Source of the DNA: Pseudomonadota bacterium
GTDB lineage: Bacteria > Desulfobacterota > JADFVX01
Reading direction: 5' to 3'
NCBI GenBank assembly: GCA_015222755.1
Contig: JADFVX010000124.1
Span: forward strand, 1 to 14,712
Length of the DNA: 14,712 bases
In this document: positions 5,338-11,828 of the stretch, in pieces
How the letters are laid out: each line of letters opens with the position of its first letter
Position numbering within the stretch: position 1 is the first letter of the stretch
Program-made: the position numbers and the translations under genes
Notes under the pieces: generated by a model
The model's database searches: none
Told to the model about the DNA's origin: nothing
Seen by the model: only the letters and a program-made list of their open reading frames with translations

Positions 5338-5599
5338 CAATATGTAATCCTCATCCCGTTCTCCCTGTACCGGTATTTTTTCAAAATCCTCTCCATATAC
5401 AATATCTCAACTACAACTGATTAACAGGGCACTTCTAAAAACTATTTGCTATATTAGAAATAGATGTTCCTGCAAAGTCTTGAATTCGTGAAGGCACTTA
5501 TGCCGTACATCCGGGCCAGGGGTGAATTGTAAAGCTAAGAAGTTTAATACGGGTTTGATTTTATATGGTATATGATAGCAGGCTATTTGTTCTTAGCCC
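5338..5599. other. Gene-free stretch, possible insertion-sequence relic
   Basis: No coding frame is convincing. Bases 5425-5443 (cagggcacttctaaaaact) are followed by a hairpin CTATTT-g-CTA/TAG-AAATAG (5442-5463) and a run through 'ggggtgaattgtaaagctaag' near 5520-5540. The combination looks like the end and subterminal part of an IS5-like element without its transposase. This is from pattern memory only. Confidence 0.25.
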
Positions 5600-5628
5600 T
5601 TGTCTTATCATTAAGTAGGGTATAGACT
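5600..5628 (+). promoter_or_regulatory. Possible promoter of the signalling operon
   Basis: TTGTCT (5600-5605), 17 bases, TAGACT (5623-5628). Both boxes match the sigma-70 consensus partly. The leader to ATG 5707 would be about 70 bases, with AGAGGTG at 5695-5701 as ribosome site. Confidence 0.35.
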
Positions 5629-5706
5629 TTTATATATAGTTTTTTTCACCTTATCCCCTTCGTTTCGCAGAAAGAGAAGAGAGTTGTCTTTTAAAGAGGT
5701 GCTCCT

Positions 5707-5994
5707 ATGCGTAACATTTTCCTAGCCGTTTTTTTCCCTCTAGCCATCCTTGTTGGTGGCATTGTGGTGTTGATCTACAATACCGAAACCAAGTCTAAGC
5801 TCAGCATAACAAAGACAAAAGAATCCGGGCATCTTGACCTGCAGGTCAAAACAACGACCGACACCTTTCACCATATAATTTCTGACCTGATGTTTCTCGC
5901 CGAGCAACAGCGGGAACTGCAAAAATCTGGGCTTGTTTTTGAGTATAATAAAACCCCAAGCCGGATAAAGGGGGCTTTTTCAGCCTCTCTTTGA
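5707..5994 (+). pseudogene. Truncated sensor N-terminus of a histidine kinase
   Basis: The 95-residue frame begins with a membrane anchor (MRNIFLAVFFPLAILVGGIV to about residue 24) and continues with NTETKSKLSI, then LDLQVKTTTDTFHHIISDLMFLAEQQRELQ. This is the start of a periplasmic sensor domain as found at the N-terminus of membrane histidine kinases: one helix, then a long helix of the Cache type. Such sensors normally run for 250 or more residues to a second membrane helix and a kinase core. Here the frame drifts after about residue 73 into unrelated sequence and stops at TGA 5992. The same frame after the stop reads KCLSELLKLVQKNEVEFGG and stops at 6058, possibly the other end of a deletion. 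The start, ribosome site and position as first gene of the operon look intact, so a short membrane peptide may still be made. I read it as a decayed kinase. Confidence 0.6.
5958..5980 (+). terminator. Terminator-like hairpin inside the sensor stub
   Basis: AAGCC (5958-5962) pairs with GGCTT (5973-5977), with CTTTTT running to 5980. The stem is short, so at best it attenuates. It lies where the frame stops resembling the sensor family and may be part of foreign DNA at the deletion point. Confidence 0.3.
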
Positions 5995-6051
5995 GGGCTT
6001 AAGTGCCTTTCTGAATTACTGAAGCTGGTCCAAAAGAATGAAGTCGAATTT

Positions 6052-6056
6052 GGAGG
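6052..6056 (+). promoter_or_regulatory. Ribosome site that decides a TTG start for the histidine kinase
   Basis: GGAGG lies eight bases before TTG 6065, in frame with the kinase. The alternative ATG at 6038 has no ribosome site (ctggtccaaaaga precedes it). TTG 6065 is therefore preferred. Confidence 0.55.
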
Positions 6057-6064
6057 ATAGATCC

Positions 6065-7741
6065 TTGACCAAAGAAGAGCGCCTGCCATACCTGTTGAGG
6101 ACCTTGATCATCGCCACGGGAGGTCTTTCAGCGCTGCTGGGGATTGTAGTCCTGGCAGGCTGGTATACGCATACCATAATCCTTATCCAGGTACTCCCGA
6201 CATTCGTGCCGATGCAATACAATACCGCCCTGGGATTTCTCTTAAGTGGTCTGGGGGTGTTGGCACTCGTTTATAAACTGCCCCGACTGGTGGTTGTCAG
6301 TGGCGGGCTGGTGGCGACTGTAGGAATTCTTACGCTGATAGAATACATCTTTGGGGTCGACCTCGGTATAGATCAACTCATGATGGAGCATTACGTAGGG
6401 GTCAAAACCTCACATCTGGGCAGAATGGCACCGAATACGGCACTCTGTTTCATGCTCACCGGCACCACCATACTAATATCCTATCTATTTGCGCGCTATA
6501 AGTGGTGCACACTGACAATCGGAACCCTGGGATCTGTGGTTCTGGGCCTGGGTATAATCGCCTTTTCCGGCTATATGACAGGCCTGGAAAGTGCCTATGG
6601 CTGGGGAAACTTAACACGGATGGCCGTCCACACGGCCTTTGGTTTTATGGTTCTGGGGATAGGACTTTTTATGTTCGCCTGGATCAAGGAGCGGGGACAG
6701 GAACCTACTCTCCCCTATTGGTTTCCGGTTCCCATAGCTATCGTAGTGCTGACCTTTTCCGTAAGTTTATGGCAGGCCTTGCACCATGTACCTGCTGGAG
6801 ATGCTGCCACCAATCTCGCCCCATTTTTTATGCTGGTCTTCGGAATTGTGCTGGCCTTCGCCCTTGCCATGACTGTCAATCGTGCCCAGAAGGCACTAAG
6901 CCAGGCGGCATCAATTGAAAAAGCCAGGATCATGCTTGAGGCAAGAAACAGGGAGATCGAAGACCTTAATGTCACGCTTGAGAAAAGGGTAAAGGAAGAG
7001 CTAGCAACGAGCCGTGAGAAAGACTATATGCTGATCCAGCAGTCCCGCCTTGCAGCTATGGGTGAGATGATAGGGCATATCGCCCACCAGTGGAGACAGC
7101 CACTCAACCTGCTGGGGCTTCTTCTTGTTAATATTAAAGATGATTTTGAGTATGATGAACTGGACAAGGCAAATCTGGATGCCTATACCTCGAAGGCTGA
7201 GAAGCTTATAGACAAGATGTCGGCCACCATCGATGATTTTAGAAATTTCTTCCATCCCAACAAGGAAAAGGAGGAGTTTTCACCGGCAAAGGCAATAGAG
7301 GAGACCTTCAAACTTATTGAAGACAGTTTTAAATATGAGAATATAAACGTTACAATCGAAGAGGAGACGGATGTTACCGTTTCGGGGTACCCGAATGAGT
7401 ACTCTCAGGTGGTATTGAACCTGGTTAACAATGCCAGGGATGCCATAAAGGAGAAAGGGGGAAAGGATGGCAGCATCATGGTAAATATAGGAAGGGACAA
7501 GGGCAATTGTGTTGTCACCATAACAGATGATGGCGGGGGCATCCCCGAAGAGATCATAGAAAAGATCTTCGACCCCTATTTTTCCAGCAAAAAGGAGGGG
7601 GGCGGTACCGGGCTTGGCCTGTACATGTCCAAGATGATCATTGAGGATAATATGGATGGACGTATTGATGTGCGGAATGTAAAAGGGGGGGCAAGGTTTC
7701 GGGTGTTGCTGCCTGTCGCTTCTGAGTCAAATCCCTCATAA
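6065..7741 (+). CDS. Membrane sensor histidine kinase, HWRQP type
   Basis: This protein has 558 residues from TTG 6065 (567 from ATG 6038). About eight hydrophobic helices fill residues 10-270, with a short cytoplasmic coiled coil after them (RNREIEDLNVTLEKRVKEEL). The dimerisation/phospho-acceptor helix carries AAMGEMIGHIAHQWRQPLN with H341 as the likely phosphorylated histidine. The ATP-binding domain has the N box (LNLVNNARDAI), G1 (DDGGGIP), F box (IFDPYFSSK) and G2 (GGGTGLGLYMSKMI). There is no PAS or HAMP domain, so the multi-helix region itself should be the sensor. It contains three copies of M-x2-[NH]-TA-xx-F at residues 50, 121 and 186. The ligand is unknown; polytopic sensors of this kind often read membrane state or a lipophilic signal. 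The response regulator gene follows 21 bases downstream, so the two form a cognate pair. Confidence 0.9.
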   Translation: MTKEERLPYLLRTLIIATGGLSALLGIVVLAGWYTHTIILIQVLPTFVPMQYNTALGFLLSGLGVLALVYKLPRLVVVSGGLVATVGILTLIEYIFGVDLGIDQLMMEHYVGVKTSHLGRMAPNTALCFMLTGTTILISYLFARYKWCTLTIGTLGSVVLGLGIIAFSGYMTGLESAYGWGNLTRMAVHTAFGFMVLGIGLFMFAWIKERGQEPTLPYWFPVPIAIVVLTFSVSLWQALHHVPAGDAATNLAPFFMLVFGIVLAFALAMTVNRAQKALSQAASIEKARIMLEARNREIEDLNVTLEKRVKEELATSREKDYMLIQQSRLAAMGEMIGHIAHQWRQPLNLLGLLLVNIKDDFEYDELDKANLDAYTSKAEKLIDKMSATIDDFRNFFHPNKEKEEFSPAKAIEETFKLIEDSFKYENINVTIEEETDVTVSGYPNEYSQVVLNLVNNARDAIKEKGGKDGSIMVNIGRDKGNCVVTITDDGGGIPEEIIEKIFDPYFSSKKEGGGTGLGLYMSKMIIEDNMDGRIDVRNVKGGARFRVLLPVASESNPS

Positions 7742-7762
7742 TAAGAATCGGAGAACCTGACA

Positions 7763-9037
7763 ATGGATGCTGAAATATTGAAGAAACTCAAGCTGCTCTA
7801 TGTCGAAGATGAAGAGGAGATAAGGGATCAGCTCTCGCGCTTTTTAAAGAGGCGGGTGGGAACGCTTTATACTGCTGCTAATGGGAAGGAGGGTGTTGAG
7901 GCATTCAGGCAGCACCGACCCGATCTTGTGATGACGGATATCGAGATGCCGGCAATGAACGGCCTTGAAATGGCCGAGGCGATCAGGGAGGACGACCGGG
8001 ATGTGCCGATCATCGTTGCCACCGCATTTAATGAGCTGAAATATTTCATGAAGTCAATAGAAGTGGGTGTCGATGAATATGTATTGAAGCCCGTTAACAC
8101 CGATGCCCTGATGGGGGCGCTTATCAAATGCGCAACGGCAGTATTCCAACGCAGGGAGATCGAGGCTGAAAACAAGTTTATAAAGCTGATCCTGGACAGC
8201 AGTCCCTCTTTCATGTTGACGACAAAAGATGACGAGATCAGGCATGCCAATAAGACATTCTTGAACTACCTTGGGTATTCGTCACTGGATGAACTCAGCA
8301 GGGAATTCAGCAAGGTGGGGGATCTTTTTACCGCGATTTTAAGTCCGCCATACCCTGAGCAGGATGCCATGGCACTGGTGAACCGCATCATTTGCAACCC
8401 CGATGTCCACAACATTGCATACCTGGCACCGACAAGATCTGATAAATCACCCATCGCCTGCATGATATTCTGCAACAGGTCTTCAGAGCTTGACAGGTAT
8501 GTATATGCTCTCACCGACGTTACGCACCTTGAGGAGGAAAAGAGGGACTTGGAGCGCCAGGCAACAATAGACGCTCTGACAGGTGTTTACAATAGGGCAA
8601 AGTTCAACAGCCTCTTGCTGTCCGAGATCAGCAGGGTCCGGAGATACTCAGAGCCCCTCTCCCTTATCATGTTTGATATAGACAACTTTAAAAGTGTCAA
8701 CGACAGCTTTGGCCACCAAGAGGGTGATGCGGTGTTAAAGGGTGTTGCCGGACTTGTAGCCTCACATGTGAGAGAACAAGACCTCTTTGCCCGCTGGGGT
8801 GGAGAAGAGTTTATGACACTTGCACTGGAATCAGACTTGGAAGGAGCAAAGATATTGGCCGCTAAGCTTAGGAAGGCGATTGAGGAGGCCGATTTTGGTC
8901 TTGTCGGGACGGTGACATGTAGCTTCGGTGTAACGGAGTTCAAAAAAGAGGACAGCGTTGAAAGCTTTATCAAAAGGGCCGATGATGCACTGTATAAGGC
9001 CAAAGAGGGGGGAAGAAACAAGGTGGAGGTGCTTTAG
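7763..9037 (+). CDS. Response regulator with REC, PAS and GGDEF domains (diguanylate cyclase)
   Basis: This cytoplasmic protein has 424 residues, starting at ATG 7763 with GGAG upstream. Residues 5-125 are a receiver domain: acidic pocket E15/D16, phospho-acceptor D59 (VMTDIEMP), T87 and K109 (VLKPVN). Residues about 140-265 look like a PAS domain (LILDSSPSFMLTTKDDEIRH onward to YALTDVTHLEEEK). From about 270 comes a GGDEF domain: DALTGVYNRAKF, the metal-binding MFDIDNFKSVNDSFGH, and the active-site loop GGEEF at 346-350. An RxxD inhibitory site (R337, D340) sits exactly five residues before it, so product inhibition by cyclic-di-GMP is expected. All key residues are present, so the enzyme should make cyclic-di-GMP from GTP when phosphorylated by the upstream kinase. 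There is no EAL domain. Family call is secure. Confidence 0.95.
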   Translation: MDAEILKKLKLLYVEDEEEIRDQLSRFLKRRVGTLYTAANGKEGVEAFRQHRPDLVMTDIEMPAMNGLEMAEAIREDDRDVPIIVATAFNELKYFMKSIEVGVDEYVLKPVNTDALMGALIKCATAVFQRREIEAENKFIKLILDSSPSFMLTTKDDEIRHANKTFLNYLGYSSLDELSREFSKVGDLFTAILSPPYPEQDAMALVNRIICNPDVHNIAYLAPTRSDKSPIACMIFCNRSSELDRYVYALTDVTHLEEEKRDLERQATIDALTGVYNRAKFNSLLLSEISRVRRYSEPLSLIMFDIDNFKSVNDSFGHQEGDAVLKGVAGLVASHVREQDLFARWGGEEFMTLALESDLEGAKILAAKLRKAIEEADFGLVGTVTCSFGVTEFKKEDSVESFIKRADDALYKAKEGGRNKVEVL

Positions 9038-9047
9038 AGGTGAATTC

Positions 9048-9119
9048 TTGGGGTCGGAGCAGGCCAAGAAGTTGATATCAAATGATAAAGCCCTAAATAA
9101 AACAGGCCCCGACTTCCCA
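9048..9119. repeat. Small element with imperfect inverted ends
   Basis: TTGGGGTCGGAGC (9048-9060) and the reverse complement of 9106-9119 (TGGGAAGTCGGGGC) match except for small gaps. The roughly 70-bp unit begins 10 bases after the response-regulator stop. It may be a REP/MITE-like repeat or help end transcription between the convergent genes. 'tggggtcgg' also occurs near 109-117. Confidence 0.4.
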
Positions 9120-9189
9120 TTTAACTAACCAGGCTTAAGTTATGGAGGCGGAAAGGTTGAGGAAGGAGATTGTGGTGTTTTGACAATGC

Positions 9190-9378
9190 CTACCATAGAG
9201 TATTAGGGTTTTTCATCTCCCACCTGTCCTGACAATCATGGGAGCAAAAATAATATTCCTTCCCCTTGAGATACATAACTACAGCAACGTTTTTACCTGT
9301 CTTCATATTGCAGCTAAGGCAGGAAACAAGTTCTGTGTCATCACTTTCTTGATTTTTTTTATTTGAACAACAATCCAC
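9190..9378 (-). CDS. Tiny zinc-binding protein, TRASH/YHS-like
   Basis: This 62-residue protein starts at GTG 9378, the only possible start because an in-frame TAA precedes it directly. It has a cysteine pair C20/C23 (CLSCNM), then a beta hairpin (KNVAVVMYLKGKEYYFC) and a second set C45/C49 (CSHDC) followed by an aromatic helix start (QDRWEMKNP). That C-x2-C ... F-C-x3-C-xxxF/W arrangement is the treble-clef zinc finger of TRASH/YHS/MYM-type domains, often found alone or on metal sensors and metal transporters. Two extra cysteines (C3, C4) lie at the N-terminus. It begins nine bases after the stop of the mannose-1-phosphate guanylyltransferase gene, so it is probably co-transcribed and coupled, although no functional link is evident. 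It could bind zinc, copper or an iron cluster; this is inferred from the cysteines only. Confidence 0.65.
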   Translation of the reverse strand: MDCCSNKKNQESDDTELVSCLSCNMKTGKNVAVVMYLKGKEYYFCSHDCQDRWEMKNPNTLW

Positions 9379-9387
9379 TTAATAAGC

Positions 9388-10476
9388 CTATTTTAATTTA
9401 TCATCCAGCCCTGCAACGAGCTTTTTTATGTCCTCTGCCCTGTCCTTGTCCACTATCAGGGTGCGGCTTCCGGCCCTTACCACTATCAGGTTGCTTACCC
9501 CCACAAGGGCTACCGTTTCCTCACTGTCCTCGCTAAATACCAGGTTAGATGCTGCATCTAATGTCTCCAGCCCGCAGGAACGGTGATTGCCCTTGTCGTC
9601 GGACTGAAGGAACTCTTCCAGCGCAAGCCAGCCACCTACATCGCTCCATGAAAAACTCGCCGCAACGGTGCGCACATCTTCAGCCTTCTCCATAATGGCA
9701 AAATCAATGGATATCTTCTCCAGCGGCTCAAAGGCTTCCTCCAGGGCTAAGGGCCACTCTGCACTAGCATCGGCCTCTATGGCCTTTTCAATATGACGCA
9801 GGTGCCCGGGAAGGTGCGTCTCAAAAGCGCTGAGGATGGCGTCTGTCTGCCAGACGAACATTCCGCTGTTCCAGAGGAAACGGCCGGATTCTAAATAGCC
9901 TGTGGCCGTGTCTATATCCGGCTTTTCCTTAAACTGCTTTAGAGTATAGTGCTTGATCCCACTATCATCGGATAGTTCATCGCTGCATTCGAGATATCCA
10001 AAGCCAGTAGCCGGGTAAGTAGGTTCAATGCCTATGGTATAGAGAGCAGCTTCATTTGCCGCCGCCTCTGCTGCCGAGAGAAGCGTTTTTTGGAATAGCT
10101 CCACAGGCTCTATGATGTGGTCGGCCGTCATAATACCCGTGATGGTATTACCGAAGCGTTTCCTGCAAAGGAGGGCCGCCAGGGCGACCGCCGCCGCAGT
10201 ATCCCGCCGCATAGGCTCACCGATGATATTTTCTTCCGGTATTTCCGGGAGTTGTTCCTTAACAAGCTCGGTAAAGGAAGCACTTGTGAGGACAAGTATG
10301 CGCTCAGGCGGTAGCAATGAGGCAACACGGTCGTAGCTTTTTTGCAGCAGCGACCTTTCACCAAACAGTTTCAGGAACTGCTTCGGCCTTTTCTCGGTAC
10401 TAAGCGGCCAGAAGCGGGTTCCGGCGCCACCTGCCATTATGACTATGGAGAGATTTAAAGTTTGGTTGTTAAGCAT
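9388..10476 (-). CDS. manC: Mannose-1-phosphate guanylyltransferase
   Basis: This enzyme makes GDP-mannose from mannose-1-phosphate and GTP in the cytoplasm, feeding surface polysaccharides and GDP-sugars. I chose ATG 10476 (362 residues) because AGAGGG lies eight bases before it; a GTG at 10485 would add three residues but overlaps that ribosome site. The nucleotide-binding signature MAGGAGTRFWPLS is at 14-26, followed by KRPKQFLKL. Later blocks typical of the family are IIGEPMRRDTAAAVALAA, TADHII, ATGFGYLE, FKEKPD, FLWNSGMFVW, ISIDFAIMEKAEDV and FSWSDVGGW. The length matches the single-domain short form; the C-terminal phosphomannose isomerase domain of long ManC proteins is absent, so isomerisation must be done elsewhere. 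The SGNH hydrolase gene ends about 35 bases upstream, and the two likely share a transcript. Confidence 0.93.
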   Translation of the reverse strand: MLNNQTLNLSIVIMAGGAGTRFWPLSTEKRPKQFLKLFGERSLLQKSYDRVASLLPPERILVLTSASFTELVKEQLPEIPEENIIGEPMRRDTAAAVALAALLCRKRFGNTITGIMTADHIIEPVELFQKTLLSAAEAAANEAALYTIGIEPTYPATGFGYLECSDELSDDSGIKHYTLKQFKEKPDIDTATGYLESGRFLWNSGMFVWQTDAILSAFETHLPGHLRHIEKAIEADASAEWPLALEEAFEPLEKISIDFAIMEKAEDVRTVAASFSWSDVGGWLALEEFLQSDDKGNHRSCGLETLDAASNLVFSEDSEETVALVGVSNLIVVRAGSRTLIVDKDRAEDIKKLVAGLDDKLK

Positions 10477-10511
10477 AAATTGCACCCTCTATATTAAGAT
10501 ATTTTATGTAA

Positions 10512-11705
10512 TTATTTAAAACTCGCTCTATCTTTATAAAGAGACCAAAAAATTTGTTTAGCCGCCAAAAGGTGTGCCTTTTCATTTGGATGACTGTCAA
10601 AACGACTTACTCTTAGCGTCCTATAACCCTCGGCTTTAAATGAAGGTAAAAGATCAATGACATTAACATTGTTACGGGTTGCAACCTCTTTTATGATCTT
10701 GTGAATATACTTGTAGGGGTAATTATTAAAGTCTGTAATAACGGGGAAAATCACAATTATCATACTGCTTTTTTCCTGAACCAATAAAATTAGTTCCTCT
10801 AGAGTGTCAATATGTTTTGAAATCCTATCTGTTCTATACAGTGAGTGTATAAAGTACTTATTTTGTTCATTTAGAAATAATGCTTTAAGCATATATTTAA
10901 ATATATAGTAAGTGTAGGAGTGCCCCGTTATAAATTCTTCATATGGTTCAGGAAGTAACTCCAATGTTTTTTTACTAGTATTTATTTCTTCAGAGACTTC
11001 TTCAGTTTCAGCATCATTGAGATAATACCCCAAAATAACGGTATCAGGGTCATATCTCTTCCCGATTGTTTTAAATAAATTAAGTTCCTCTTCAGTGCTT
11101 CGACCGCTCCTTGAAAAATTTAGAACCTCAAACTTTCCTTTTGAAATGTAAGTATTCAACGCCCCTTCAAGTAATTTAGGGTATGTTTTGTTTACATCCT
11201 TAACGCCTGATCCGTATGATAAGGAGTCTCCTAAAACAAGAGTCCTGTGTATACCTTGGTGTCTTTTTTTATAGTAGTAGTTTTTATTGTCTCTGTATCC
11301 ATTTCTATTATGTTTGTAGTCTTTGTAAATAGTATAAAAGGATGGTGAGAGGGCACCTCCAACAGATATATTTTTATATGTGCAATAAAGAGCAATTTCT
11401 ATAAGCGCTAAAGTAACTACAATGCTGCAAAAAACTAAAGTGGTATTTATAATAATATTTTTAAACTTGCTCCAAACTCTTTCAAGGCTCAGTATAAACC
11501 CAAAAAAAACGATGGCAATCCCCAAAAAAAACAAAAAGGATTTTAAATCATTTATTATTTGAAAGTATCCCTGCCGGTGTAATCCAACGATATGTCTGCT
11601 GAAATAAATACCTAAACCAGGCACAAAAAAAGAGAAGCCGGCAACGAATACTCCTAAAAATAAGAAGATCAACCTTTTGTTGTTTTTTGATAGAAATTTA
11701 GCCAT
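10512..11705 (-). CDS. Membrane-anchored SGNH/GDSL hydrolase
   Basis: This 397-residue protein has three hydrophobic helices in its first 110 residues (about 11-33, 53-73 and 86-108) and a hydrolase domain after them. The SGNH catalytic blocks are present: block I TLVLGDSLSYGSG with S161, block II glycine in NFSRSGRS, block III asparagine in GYYLNDAE, and block V DSHPNEKAH with D370 and H372. Such enzymes act as esterases or as O-acetyl transferases/esterases on cell-surface sugars; with the active site outside the membrane this one would modify an envelope glycan. The neighbouring GDP-mannose enzyme supports a polysaccharide role, but the substrate is unknown. The gene is clearly AT-richer than its neighbours, with many AAA/TTT/ATA codons, suggesting horizontal gain. 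The ribosome site before the start is poor (aaatgacaa). Confidence 0.82.
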   Translation of the reverse strand: MAKFLSKNNKRLIFLFLGVFVAGFSFFVPGLGIYFSRHIVGLHRQGYFQIINDLKSFLFFLGIAIVFFGFILSLERVWSKFKNIIINTTLVFCSIVVTLALIEIALYCTYKNISVGGALSPSFYTIYKDYKHNRNGYRDNKNYYYKKRHQGIHRTLVLGDSLSYGSGVKDVNKTYPKLLEGALNTYISKGKFEVLNFSRSGRSTEEELNLFKTIGKRYDPDTVILGYYLNDAETEEVSEEINTSKKTLELLPEPYEEFITGHSYTYYIFKYMLKALFLNEQNKYFIHSLYRTDRISKHIDTLEELILLVQEKSSMIIVIFPVITDFNNYPYKYIHKIIKEVATRNNVNVIDLLPSFKAEGYRTLRVSRFDSHPNEKAHLLAAKQIFWSLYKDRASFK

Positions 11706-11828
11706 TTGTCATTTAGAAGAAAAATCTTTTGATTTACTTTTCTACTTGGGTCCCTTATTTGTGAGCTTTTCTCTCTATGACAAGTTTTGTAACATCTAGA
11801 TAGCAGAGAGACATAACCAAGAGGTCTG

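Noticed and set aside
8587..9021. Minus-strand frame of 144 codons, serine/leucine rich
   Set aside because: It lies wholly opposite the GGDEF domain, whose motifs are complete; the composition is typical of a shadow frame.
9142..9183. Tiny frame MEAERLRKEIVVF after the response regulator
   Set aside because: Thirteen codons without a clear ribosome site or conservation evidence; possibly a gene scrap but not supportable.
11771..11810. CTCTCT/AGAGAG stem downstream of selD as its terminator
   Set aside because: On the selD strand the stem is followed by A residues rather than T residues and the loop is long, so it does not look like a rho-independent terminator.
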